Shown here: in pieces, positions 1-7,891 of the stretch
How the letters are laid out: each line of letters starts with the position of its first letter
Numbering within the stretch: the first letter of the stretch is position 1
Assembly (NCBI GenBank): GCA_039029315.1
Contig: JBCCGK010000031.1
Location: forward strand, 38,104-102,103
Direction of reading: 5' to 3'
DNA length: 64,000 bases
Source: JBCCCJ01 sp039029315
GTDB lineage: Bacteria > Bacteroidota > Bacteroidia > J057
The notes under the pieces: generated by a model
The model's input: the letters and a program-made list of their open reading frames with translations, nothing else
Database searches by the model: none
What the model was told of the DNA's origin: nothing
Program-made: the position numbers and the translations under genes

Positions 1-347
1 TTTATGCCCTACGAGAAGCCTATCGCCTGGTATTGGAAGAAGGCCTGGAAGCTCGATTTGCAAGACATCAGCGAAATCATGAGTTGTTACGAGATGGATT
101 GGAGGCCATGGGATTCGAGTATCTACCAGCAAAAGCCTATCGACTCCCCATGCTCAATGCCGTCAAAATTCCCGCAGGTGTGGACGATGCGACCATCAGA
201 CGACGCCTGCTCAATGAATATAACATTGAAATTGGAGGAGGCTTAGGCGCCTATGCCGGGAAGATTTGGCGAATCGGCCTGATGGGCGAAAGCTCAACAC
301 CGAATCATGTGAATATGTTGTTGTCGGCCTTGAAGGCGATGATGTAG
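1..347 (+). CDS. Class V aminotransferase, C-terminal part (alanine-glyoxylate / serine-pyruvate type)
   Basis: The frame is open from the left edge, so the N-terminus and the PLP lysine lie outside the window. About 114 residues remain. They match the small C-terminal domain of the alanine-glyoxylate / serine-pyruvate aminotransferase family: a helix with RHxxNHELLRDGLEAMGFE, then NAVKIPAGVDDATIRRRLLNEYNIEIGGGLG, and the closing WRIGLMGESSTPNHV stretch, which carries the arginine that normally binds the substrate carboxylate. The family transfers amino groups between glyoxylate or pyruvate and alanine or serine in the cytosol. The FAD-linked hydroxyacid dehydrogenase downstream would fit glyoxylate/glycolate chemistry, but a 245-bp gap separates them and co-transcription is not shown. 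The exact substrate cannot be told from this fragment. Confidence 0.85.
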   Translation, partial: YALREAYRLVLEEGLEARFARHQRNHELLRDGLEAMGFEYLPAKAYRLPMLNAVKIPAGVDDATIRRRLLNEYNIEIGGGLGAYAGKIWRIGLMGESSTPNHVNMLLSALKAMM

Positions 348-592
348 TATGCACCCCCCAAAGCAGAACCTGTAGCCTGAGTAGGTAGAGGAAGTCCATT
401 CCAGACTTGATCTTGGATCTAAGGGTCTTTTGTGGCAAGAATCGGCTTTTCAACTCCCTATTTACCATTCTGCAAAAGATCCCTCAGTTCCTTTCCCAAC
501 TCAAACTCGGGAAGACATCCAAGGTGTGAGACGATGAAGTGCTCTCCCTTATTCCCCCTATACTCTTTTTACCCCAAAACACCCACCACTCC

Positions 593-3451
593 ATGCTCCC
601 CTTCATTGAGCAACTCAAGCAGCAGATCACAGGAGATGTTCTCTCCGACGATGCCAGTCTGGGCATGTATAGTACCGATGCCAGTGTCTATCAGATCAGA
701 CCTATTGTGATTGTCCTGCCTAAAGATGAATCAGATGTGATGACGGCCTTGAAGCTAGCCGGGACATTTGGAATCACCGTACTTCCCAGAGGTGGCGGCA
801 CCAGCCTGGCAGGACAAACAGTAGGCAACAGCATGATTCTGGATTTTTCCAAATATATGCATGCAGTGCTGGAACTCAATGTAGAAGAGAAATGGGTCCG
901 GGTACAACCTGGGCGTGTTCGTGACGAACTGAATGCTTATCTGGCAGCACACGGCCTGCATTTTGCCCCGGATCCTGCCACTTCCAGCCGCGCAAATGTC
1001 GGCGGCATGGTAGGCAACAATTCTTCAGGCACCAAAAGTATCCTGTATGGCAAAACTGTCGATCATGTGCTGGAAGCAAAAGTTGCCTTGGCAGATGGAA
1101 CGGTCTTGCACCTCCGGGAACTGGACAAACAAGCCTTTGATGTCATCGCAACTCAACGAGATCGGCAAGGAGGAATATACAGTCGTTTTCGGGAGATCAT
1201 TGAAGAAAATCGAACCGAAATTGAGGCGCGTTACCCCAAGGTCATGCGACGAGTAGGTGGCTACAATCTGGACGAATTTATCTATACTGACAGCTGGAAT
1301 CTCAGCAAACTCATTACTGGAAGCGAAGGAACGCTGGCAGTCACCTTGGAACTGACCTTACATTTGGAGCCGCTTCCCCTACACAAATCTGTTTGTGTCG
1401 TTCACTTTGCCAAATTGAATGAAGCGATTCGTGCAGTCACCCCTATGCTGGCCTATCGTCCATCGGCCATTGAGATTCTGGATGAAACGGTGGTGAATCT
1501 CAGTCGGGAAAATCTGACAACCCAGCGAAGCAGCCATTTTATTGAAGGGAATCCTGCCGCAATCCTGATTGTGGAATTTTATGGAGATACGACAGAAGAT
1601 GTGATGGACAGACCGAGGCGAATGATTCAGGAGTTGAAAGATCTGGGCATGGGATATGCCTATCCCTTATTTCCAGAAGGGCCCAAGTATGAAGATGTCT
1701 GGATCATTCGCAAGAAAGGTCTGGGCTTGATGTTGGGCATCAAAGGAGAAAAGAAACCGCTGGCCTTTATTGAAGATGCGGGAATCCCTACAGATGTATT
1801 GCCAGAATACATCGAACGAGTATTGCAAGTCTGCAAAGACAATGAAACCGAGGCTGCGATGTATGCACATGCGAGTGTTGGGGTGATTCATGTTCGGCCA
1901 ATTCTAGACTTGCGTCAGGCCATAGACATCAAACGTTTCAAAGCCATTGCAGAACAAACCTTCAAATTGGTTCAGGAATATGGGGGATCATGGTCAGGAG
2001 AGCATGGCGATGGGCTGGTAAGAAGTTATTTCAACCAGGAGTTTTTTGGTGATCAGTTGTATCAGGCATTCAAGCAGGTCAAACAGTTATTTGATCCTGA
2101 AAATCGAATGAATCCTGGAAAAATCGTCGATTCTCCACCGATCGATCAACATTTGCGATATGGGGCAGCCTATCAGGATCAGAAGGTAGAAACCGTCTTT
2201 CAGTTCCGAAAGGACGAGAGTTTTGGTGCCTCTGTCCATATGTGCACAGGGGTAGGCGAATGTCGAAAAATGCTGGGGGGAACCATGTGCCCGAGCTTTA
2301 AGGCCACACGGCAGGAAGAGCATTCGACCAGAGGGCGAGCCAATGCCCTGCGTCTGGCCATGTCAGGACAATTGGGAGACAATGGCTTGACATCAGAACG
2401 ACTACAAGAAGCCCTGGATCTGTGTTTGTCTTGCAAAGCATGCAAATCAGAATGTCCCTCCAATGTGGATATGGCCAAGCTGAAAAGTGAAGTCCGTCAA
2501 CAATACATCCGGGAACATGGTCTGTCCTGGCGGGATCGATTGATTCGCGACTCTTCCAGGGTAGCCAAAAGATTTGCCGGACGCTTGTCTCCTGTTGTGA
2601 ATCGGGTCCAGCGGAGCAAACTTTTCCGTCTCAGCCTGGAAAAACTGGCAGGTTTCGACCAAAGACGCATCCTGCCTGAATATGCCAAAGAGTCATTTGC
2701 CAGCTGGTATCAACGGGAGTACACAGCACCATCTGATCCGATCCATACGGTCGCTTTATTTGCTGACACCTATCTCAACTACCATGAGCCACACATTGGC
2801 AAAGCGGCTCTAAGACTCCTGACAGATTGCGGGTATGCTGTCGAGTTGGCGAATGTAGGCTGCTGCCAACGACCAAAAATCTCTCATGGCTTGCTGGAAG
2901 ATGCCAAACGAGCAGGAACCACAACCGCCGTGGGGCTGGATCACTTTCTCCAACGCAACATTCCTGTGCTGGTGTGCGAGCCGAGCTGTGCATCTGCTCT
3001 GATAGATGATTTGCCAGATTTGCTGGATGATGAAGATCTCGCCCGGAGATTGCAAACACTGGTCTTGCCGATTGAACAATTTTTGGTCCAGGAACAAGCA
3101 AGAGACAGAATTCGGGTTAGCTGGACATCTGAAGCCAAACAGATTTTGGTTCATGGTCACTGTCATCAAAAGGCCATCTTTGGTACTCAATTCATGAACG
3201 GGATTCTTGGACAGGCGACAGAAGTAGAAGAGATTCCTTCGGGCTGCTGCGGTATGGCAGGCGCATTCGGCTACGAAAAAGAACACTTTGATCTATCTTC
3301 GACCATCGGAGAACAAGTTCTCCTCCCAGCAGTGCGCAATGCCAATGGTGCCGAAATTGTTGCCTGTGGATTCAGCTGCCGACACCAGATTGCACATTTC
3401 ACAGACAAGCGAGCCAGACACTGGGTAGAACTCGTCCAGGTGAAGTCGTAG
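593..3451 (+). CDS. FAD-linked oxidase with Fe-S and CCG domains (YdiJ / D-2-hydroxyglutarate dehydrogenase-like)
   Basis: This 952-residue protein has the composite order of E. coli YdiJ. An FAD-binding type 4 domain comes first (about 20-190; PRGGGTSLAGQ and SSRANVGGMVGNNSSGTKS contact FAD). The FAD-oxidase C-terminal domain follows (about 220-520; GEHGDG and NPGKIVD). A ferredoxin-like module comes next (CTGVGECR...TMCPS and CLSCKACKSECPSNVD). Two cysteine-rich CCG-type segments close it (VGCCQRP, HGHCHQK, SGCCGMAGAFGYEKEH). The family oxidises D-2-hydroxyacids such as D-2-hydroxyglutarate, D-lactate or glycolate and passes electrons through Fe-S centres to the respiratory chain, usually at the inner face of the membrane. 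I chose the ATG at 593 because the earlier in-frame start at 539 adds 18 residues unlike the family. The substrate is uncertain. Confidence 0.88.
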   Translation: MLPFIEQLKQQITGDVLSDDASLGMYSTDASVYQIRPIVIVLPKDESDVMTALKLAGTFGITVLPRGGGTSLAGQTVGNSMILDFSKYMHAVLELNVEEKWVRVQPGRVRDELNAYLAAHGLHFAPDPATSSRANVGGMVGNNSSGTKSILYGKTVDHVLEAKVALADGTVLHLRELDKQAFDVIATQRDRQGGIYSRFREIIEENRTEIEARYPKVMRRVGGYNLDEFIYTDSWNLSKLITGSEGTLAVTLELTLHLEPLPLHKSVCVVHFAKLNEAIRAVTPMLAYRPSAIEILDETVVNLSRENLTTQRSSHFIEGNPAAILIVEFYGDTTEDVMDRPRRMIQELKDLGMGYAYPLFPEGPKYEDVWIIRKKGLGLMLGIKGEKKPLAFIEDAGIPTDVLPEYIERVLQVCKDNETEAAMYAHASVGVIHVRPILDLRQAIDIKRFKAIAEQTFKLVQEYGGSWSGEHGDGLVRSYFNQEFFGDQLYQAFKQVKQLFDPENRMNPGKIVDSPPIDQHLRYGAAYQDQKVETVFQFRKDESFGASVHMCTGVGECRKMLGGTMCPSFKATRQEEHSTRGRANALRLAMSGQLGDNGLTSERLQEALDLCLSCKACKSECPSNVDMAKLKSEVRQQYIREHGLSWRDRLIRDSSRVAKRFAGRLSPVVNRVQRSKLFRLSLEKLAGFDQRRILPEYAKESFASWYQREYTAPSDPIHTVALFADTYLNYHEPHIGKAALRLLTDCGYAVELANVGCCQRPKISHGLLEDAKRAGTTTAVGLDHFLQRNIPVLVCEPSCASALIDDLPDLLDDEDLARRLQTLVLPIEQFLVQEQARDRIRVSWTSEAKQILVHGHCHQKAIFGTQFMNGILGQATEVEEIPSGCCGMAGAFGYEKEHFDLSSTIGEQVLLPAVRNANGAEIVACGFSCRHQIAHFTDKRARHWVELVQVKS

Positions 3452-3620
3452 GGGATGCCGACAAGCAGCTCGGAGAACAGCCATTTGTCCGCCAACCAAT
3501 CCAAGATCCGTCCCAACCCCAGACAGGGCTTGGTGGTCTTTTCGCGGAGATACCTTGTTTTCCAACAAACTCACATCCCGCAAGATTTTCTCCACCAACA
3601 TTCCCCCAATTATCTCTTAT

Positions 3621-4217
3621 ATGACCCTCCCAGAATTCCCCAGGTCTTCAGCTGTAGCCATTATTCCCTACCAGACAAGCTGGCCACAGGAATATGAACA
3701 AATTGCCTCGCAACTGTCCGCTGTTCTCCAGGACGCTGTTCTTCGAATCGACCATATCGGTTCGACCTCAGTGCCAGGGTTGTCAGCCAAGGACATCATT
3801 GACATTCAAATCACAGTGGCCAATCTTGACGATACAGTGTACCAAGAGCGATTAAATGCCTCTTCATTTGTTTTTCGAGGGGCCAATCGGGACAATTTCA
3901 TAGACATCCCTGACGAACATTCGCCTGAGCTACGCAAGTGCTATGCCCGAGAAATTCCAGGGCAAAAGAGAACACACATCCACATCCGCGAACACGGACG
4001 CCTCAACCAGCGATATGCCTTGTTGTTCCGGGATTATTTGAGAGCCTCCGATCCAAGCCGCCTTGCCTACCAGACCATCAAGGAGCGACTTGCCATTCTT
4101 TTTCCTGAGAGCATTGAAGGGTATCTCTATATCAAAGATCCGGTGATGGATCTGATGTATGTCGCGGCAGAAAGCTGGGCCACCCAAACACATTGGGAGA
4201 TTGGTCCCAGGCATTAA
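3621..4217 (+). CDS. GrpB family protein (nucleotidyltransferase-like fold)
   Basis: The 198-residue product carries the GrpB hallmarks: the start IIPYQTSWPQEYEQIASQL, then RIDHIGSTSVPGLSAKDIIDIQ, and later HIHIREHGR and LRASDPSRLAYQTIKERLA. GrpB proteins belong to the nucleotidyltransferase superfamily and occur alone or fused to dephospho-CoA kinase. Their reaction is not well established. The strand-turn HIGSTSVPG and the D-I-D pair after it look like the usual metal/nucleotide site. I chose the ATG at 3621 because the upstream in-frame extension (from 3555) reads as non-conserved sequence. It sits alone between the dehydrogenase and a MITE-like insertion. Family assignment is firm; cellular role unknown. 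Confidence 0.85.
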   Translation: MTLPEFPRSSAVAIIPYQTSWPQEYEQIASQLSAVLQDAVLRIDHIGSTSVPGLSAKDIIDIQITVANLDDTVYQERLNASSFVFRGANRDNFIDIPDEHSPELRKCYAREIPGQKRTHIHIREHGRLNQRYALLFRDYLRASDPSRLAYQTIKERLAILFPESIEGYLYIKDPVMDLMYVAAESWATQTHWEIGPRH

Positions 4218-4534
4218 TCGATCCGATCTCCTAAAAGATCCCCCGATTCATGACCATTATCCTCTCAGAGACTGTTTAGGAATCTGTGCTGAGAATTTTT
4301 ATCGTGTATTTTTTTCTCAGGCAAGGCTCTTTTTTGTTCTCAATGTGGTGCTATGAGAACAAAAAAAGCCGCTGGATGAGGAAAAAAGACGCATACAAAA
4401 AATAAGTGACAGATGTTCAAACAGTCTCTCAAAGTCTGTAATTTTGAAGGGTATCTACCATCCAAATTAGGAAAGCAAGAGATAGTTTCTCTTTTTTGAC
4501 ATCTTCTGTCAACCTACTCATAACAATAGATGAT
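4218..4534. other. Intergenic stretch, mostly occupied by the palindromic element
   Basis: No gene is visible in these 317 bases. The palindromic MITE-like element takes up half of them. Directly to its right lies TAATTTTG (4439-4446), which fits the Bacteroidota -7 consensus TANNTTTG about 90 bp ahead of the small membrane protein gene. No good -33 TTTG is seen at the right spacing, so promoter activity is only a possibility. Confidence 0.5.
4268..4428. mobile_element. MITE-like palindromic element with TCA target duplication
   Basis: The 161 bp can fold almost entirely on itself. The outer ends read GAGACTGTTTAGGAATCTGT (from 4268) and, in reverse complement from 4428, GAGACTGTTTGAACATCTGT, matching at 16 of 20 positions. 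The two arms (4268-4342 and 4354-4428) stay related along their whole length and meet at a strong inner stem, GTTCTCA/TGAGAAC plus flanking T/A tracts, around an 11-base loop. The trinucleotide TCA occurs directly at both borders (4265-4267 and 4429-4431), as expected for a 3-bp target duplication. There is no coding capacity. TNA duplications are known for the IS1031 group of the IS5 family, so a non-autonomous IS5-like derivative is a reasonable inference. The parent element is not in the window. Confidence 0.7.
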
Positions 4535-4894
4535 ATGAAAGCGTACACTGCCAGCCTTATCAATTCAGTTAGTCTTGTCGTTTTGGGACTTTGGGGCTAT
4601 ATGGCCTCAGACACCCCCTCAATGACAGCTTTGATTCCAGTCATCATTGGGGCAGTTCTTCTGGCCTGCTATCCCGGCATCAAGAAAGAAAACAAAATAA
4701 TTGCACATGTCGCGGTCGTACTAACCCTCGTGATCTTATTGGGCTTGTTCATGCCTTTACGTGGAGCAATCGGACGTGGCGATGGAGCAGCGATCGCCCG
4801 GGTAGCTGTGATGCTCATCACAACCATCCTGGCGTTGTACTATTTTATCAAGAGCTTCATCGAAGCCCGAAGAGCAAGAGAGGCGGGAGAATAG
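4535..4894 (+). CDS. Small integral membrane protein of unknown function
   Basis: A 119-residue hydrophobic protein with four predicted membrane segments: about 8-24 (LINSVSLVVLGLWGYMA), 32-47 (ALIPVIIGAVLLACYP), 56-74 (IAHVAVVLTLVILLGLFMP) and 86-105 (ARVAVMLITTILALYYFIK). The positive tail (KSFIEARRAREAGE) suggests that the C-terminus is cytoplasmic. I do not recognise a characterised family. The ATG at 4535 was chosen over the start 13 codons upstream, because MKAYTASLINS begins directly ahead of the first membrane helix. It has no operon partner: the next gene faces it from the other strand. Real as a gene, function unknown. Confidence 0.7.
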   Translation: MKAYTASLINSVSLVVLGLWGYMASDTPSMTALIPVIIGAVLLACYPGIKKENKIIAHVAVVLTLVILLGLFMPLRGAIGRGDGAAIARVAVMLITTILALYYFIKSFIEARRAREAGE

Positions 4895-4933
4895 ACAGAG
4901 ATCTATATCAAGAGACAGAGAACAGCGGCAAAA

Positions 4934-5491
4934 TTATTGTTTGTTGACTGTCAATTCAGAAGAGATTGGCCCTATATTCCAGGGGACAACCTCCAATTCG
5001 CCTTTTTTCCCTTTTTTGTATACCAACTTGTTGGTCGAAAGCTGCCAAAAGCTTTGAACCATACTGGCAGTTCCACCAGCAATCAAGCCTGTAGCAATCA
5101 TCAACTCTGATACATGATTGCTCCCTCCACGATTGGCATTCTGAATTTGACTGTTTAGATACGCAACTCCTCCAGCTGTAGCGAGCGTAGCCAGAGAAAA
5201 GGCCTTTCGAGAGGGATGTAATTTTTTCAAATAAGTGATTTGGTCCAATGGAATCCATACATCTTTCAGCATCAGTCCTTCAGGTCGGATCAACTGAACT
5301 ACCCCATGCCTCTTCTGATCGAGATTGGCACTTTTGACAATTGCCTCATCTCCGGGTTTGAGGATTTGGGTTTTGCCAGAGGTATTCCTGGAATACTGAA
5401 TCTTAAACGTAGCCCAATTGGAAGATTGAGCAAGAGAGCTGAGAGAAATCAGGACAAAGAAGCTGCTGAGAAAGAGATGACTGCTTTTCAT
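4934..5491 (-). CDS. Exported hypothetical protein
   Basis: The 185-residue product begins with a signal peptide (MKSSHLFLSSFFVLISLSSLAQS, cleavage likely after SLA). A beta-rich stretch follows with TQILKPGDEAIVKSANLDQKRHGVVQ, then a possible weak membrane or amphipathic segment (AFSLATLATAGGVAYLNSQ) and a second one (ELMIATGLIAGGTASMVQSFWQL). The KTQILKPGDEAIVK motif recalls small Bacteroidota envelope proteins that place a short barrel next to a membrane anchor. I do not recognise a named family. The ATG at 5491 was preferred to 5578 because only it starts a normal signal peptide. It is monocistronic and convergent with the membrane protein gene. Confidence 0.65.
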   Translation of the reverse strand: MKSSHLFLSSFFVLISLSSLAQSSNWATFKIQYSRNTSGKTQILKPGDEAIVKSANLDQKRHGVVQLIRPEGLMLKDVWIPLDQITYLKKLHPSRKAFSLATLATAGGVAYLNSQIQNANRGGSNHVSELMIATGLIAGGTASMVQSFWQLSTNKLVYKKGKKGELEVVPWNIGPISSELTVNKQ

Positions 5492-5628
5492 GAATGATGG
5501 GGTAGCGTTGAATAACACAAGTTTCCGGTCTATGTATTCCTGATGATTATGCCCACCCTTCGGTTGCATGGGAGGCATTTTTTTGCACTATCAGTCTGTT
5601 TGGATTGGAGAGAAACAAGATCTGTAGG

Positions 5629-5677
5629 GATGATCGGCAGACCATCCGATGATCGGCAGACCATCCGATGATCGGCT
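5629..5677. repeat. 19-bp tandem repeat, 2.6 copies
   Basis: GATGATCGGCAGACCATCC occurs twice head to tail (5629-5647, 5648-5666), followed by an 11-base partial copy ending GATGATCGGCT at 5677. It lies directly behind the stop codon of the GH28 gene. The full copies are identical, so the duplication is recent. No function can be inferred. Confidence 0.8.
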
Positions 5678-7101
5678 TAGGGAGTAATCTCCCATTTCTC
5701 TCCGTTTATTCTCACATCCTCTACTTCCAAGCCATGAATATGCTGCAAATCAGGCAGTTCCCCTACTCCATCAATCTCGATATGTCGAAGCTGTAGGCCT
5801 TGGAGAGGAGATGCTTCGAGGAGATTGGATTTGAAGGCATATCCCCCTGCATGTCCGACTTTCACATGCTCGATGGAGAAGTCAGAATAAGAAGGAATGT
5901 ACGTCCCTTCATGCTCGCAGCCGCCATAACACATATCGAAGAAAAAGACGCCTTCCTGAAATCGAGCTTTGGTCGCATCAATGTTTCGGAAATATACATG
6001 GCGGATAAAGCCCCCGCGATCAGTATTGCTCTTGAAGCGGATAAGTCGCGCAGAATTCTCCAATGAAGTGATCGTACAGTTTTCATAATACACATGCTGA
6101 ATTCCTGCCGACATTTCACTGCCTAGCGCAAACACACTCCTCAAGCCCTGCATATAGCAATTTCGAATCACAATGTTTTCACTTGGCACCCCTACTTCAC
6201 GCCCTTCCCGATCACGCCCCGCCTTGACAGCTACACAATCATCTCCTGTATAAAATTGGCAATTCTGAATCAAGACGTTTCGGCTATGTTCTGGATCGAT
6301 CCCATCACTATTGGGCCCAAAACTCCTGAAAGTAAGCCCATCGACCAACACATTCTCACACAAGATTGGATTGATCAACCACATCGGCGAATTCCGAAAT
6401 TCTACTCCGGATAGATAGATATTCCTGCAGCGAATTGGCTGAAAGAGATTGGGTCTGAGATAGTGTCCATCTCCAAACAAACGCTCTTGTACTGGAGTTC
6501 CGTCCTGTCCCATTTTCCGCAGGCTTTGCTGAGCTGCCTTTTGGGTAGGCATCCCTTCTCGCCAGCCATATTTTTCTTTCCCGTTCCATCGGTACCAATT
6601 GATAGTGTCAGCAGCTCCGTCTATGATTCCCTTGCCAGTGATCGCGATATTTTCCTGATCCAGAGCATAGATCAGAGGGGAATAGTTCATCAGAAAGGTT
6701 CCTTCCCATCGGCTGTACACGGCGGGCAAATAGGCATCAGGATCTGTTCCAAAACGAATCACCGCTCCGGAATCCAATTGTAGATGCACATGGCTTTTCA
6801 GGCGTAAAGGGCCATTGCAGAAGTAGGTATTTGCTGGAATATGGACCGTTCCTCCCCCTGATTGATGAATAGAATCTATCGCTTGTTGTAGTCTCAAACG
6901 ATCATCCGAGATGCCATCCCCTTGCGCTCCCACAGCGGAGAGGGAAAGGATTCTGTCTGGGAACACTGGTGCCTTAACTTCCTGAATGATGGAATCGACC
7001 TTGGACCAGGGATCTTGTTGGGCAGAGGGCTGCTGTTGACAGGCCAACAGCAAACATCCCACATATAAACTACTGACGATTGATGGCAGAAGAGCGTTCA
7101 T
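5677..7101 (-). CDS. Glycoside hydrolase family 28 lipoprotein (polygalacturonase-like)
   Basis: The 474-residue protein starts with a lipoprotein signal (SLYVGCLLLAC, lipid-accepting Cys21), so it should be anchored in the outer membrane or periplasm. The body is a right-handed parallel beta-helix of the GH28 type: GAQGDGISDDRLRLQQAID at 58-76 and the catalytic pattern NSDGID (264-269), GDDC (286-289) and RLIRFKSN near 352. The usual GHG motif reads GSE (about 327-329), as in many bacterial GH28 members. The family hydrolyses alpha-galacturonosidic or related links in pectin. The GH117, sulfatase and CE15-like genes nearby suggest breakdown of complex plant or algal polysaccharides. A second substrate, such as another uronate-containing glycan, is possible. 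Confidence 0.85.
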   Translation of the reverse strand: MNALLPSIVSSLYVGCLLLACQQQPSAQQDPWSKVDSIIQEVKAPVFPDRILSLSAVGAQGDGISDDRLRLQQAIDSIHQSGGGTVHIPANTYFCNGPLRLKSHVHLQLDSGAVIRFGTDPDAYLPAVYSRWEGTFLMNYSPLIYALDQENIAITGKGIIDGAADTINWYRWNGKEKYGWREGMPTQKAAQQSLRKMGQDGTPVQERLFGDGHYLRPNLFQPIRCRNIYLSGVEFRNSPMWLINPILCENVLVDGLTFRSFGPNSDGIDPEHSRNVLIQNCQFYTGDDCVAVKAGRDREGREVGVPSENIVIRNCYMQGLRSVFALGSEMSAGIQHVYYENCTITSLENSARLIRFKSNTDRGGFIRHVYFRNIDATKARFQEGVFFFDMCYGGCEHEGTYIPSYSDFSIEHVKVGHAGGYAFKSNLLEASPLQGLQLRHIEIDGVGELPDLQHIHGLEVEDVRINGEKWEITP

Positions 7102-7157
7102 CTGAAATTTTGTTAATTTTCTTGAGGCAAACTACTCAAAATTCCCCTTCAGCATGT

Positions 7158-7173
7158 ATGTTTGGTCAAACAT
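7158..7173. promoter_or_regulatory. Palindromic operator-like site in divergent intergenic region
   Basis: ATGTTTG-GT-CAAACAT is a perfect 7-bp inverted repeat. It lies in the 81-bp gap between the divergent GH28 and phosphatase genes, ten bases ahead of the phosphatase start. It overlaps TATGTTTG (7157-7164), which fits the TANNTTTG -7 element on the plus strand. A regulator bound here could block that promoter. No -33 element at normal spacing was found. Confidence 0.4.
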
Positions 7174-7182
7174 CATTGTTCC

Positions 7183-7752
7183 ATGCACATCTATGCGATC
7201 AGACACGGAGAAGCGACCTATGAACCTTGCAAAGAAAGAGGCTTCATTGGACACGGACTGGACTTGGCACCTCTCACCCAAAATGGTATTGAGCAAATCA
7301 GGCAAAGCTCCCAGGACTCTCGATTGCTAGAGGCGGAGGTCATTCTGGCCTCCCCCTACAATCGAGCACTCCACAGCGCAGCCATCATTTCCAAGGCTGT
7401 CAATCTTGACATCAAGGTAGAGATAGATCTCCATGAATGGATGCCAGATACCAGCTTTCAGTTTTCCAGTCATCGGGAGTTTCGAGAACTCTTGTTGGAT
7501 TTTGATCGGAATCAAGGACAGCATCCTGCGGGGACTTCTTTGAGATGGGAGAGCATCCAACACATGCAGGAACGCGTCATGGGGGTGCTCAACCGCTATG
7601 TCGGCAAGTACCATACGATCATTGTTGTCTGTCATGGCTTTGTCATTCGGAGCCTTGCCTTTCGCAGGATTGTGGACAATGGGCAGATCGTGGAGATTGA
7701 CTATTCTCCCGGAATGATACCGCCCAAGTGGGAGTTCCCACTAGTGAACTAG
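7183..7752 (+). CDS. Histidine phosphatase family protein
   Basis: The 189-residue protein begins MHIYAIRHGEATYEP, the RHG catalytic motif of the phosphoglycerate-mutase-like histidine phosphatases, in which the histidine is transiently phosphorylated. LTQNGIEQIRQ, ILASPYNRALHSA (second arginine), a glutamate-containing DLHEW region and VVCHGFVIRSL (second catalytic His) complete the family pattern. It is a short single-domain cytosolic member. Substrates in this family range from sugar phosphates to phosphoproteins and cannot be read from sequence. The ATG at 7183 was chosen because the seven codons upstream interrupt the motif-proximal start typical of the family. It diverges from the GH28 gene. 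Confidence 0.85.
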   Translation: MHIYAIRHGEATYEPCKERGFIGHGLDLAPLTQNGIEQIRQSSQDSRLLEAEVILASPYNRALHSAAIISKAVNLDIKVEIDLHEWMPDTSFQFSSHREFRELLLDFDRNQGQHPAGTSLRWESIQHMQERVMGVLNRYVGKYHTIIVVCHGFVIRSLAFRRIVDNGQIVEIDYSPGMIPPKWEFPLVN

Positions 7753-7891
7753 CCACATTGATTGAGAAATATCCATGACAATTGGTCTCATTGACGTCCA
7801 GAAGCTATCTTCGGATTAATAGCAACTCAGGCCAAGAAAGAAAAGGCACTTCTTTGGTAAGAGAGACTTGTTCTGCACTTCTTGCGTCCGC

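Noticed and set aside
470..570. Minus-strand peptide resembling ELGKELRDLLQNG in the gap before the dehydrogenase gene
   Set aside because: It is only about 36 codons between stops, has no ATG start, and there is no homology I can name; too weak to call a gene remnant.
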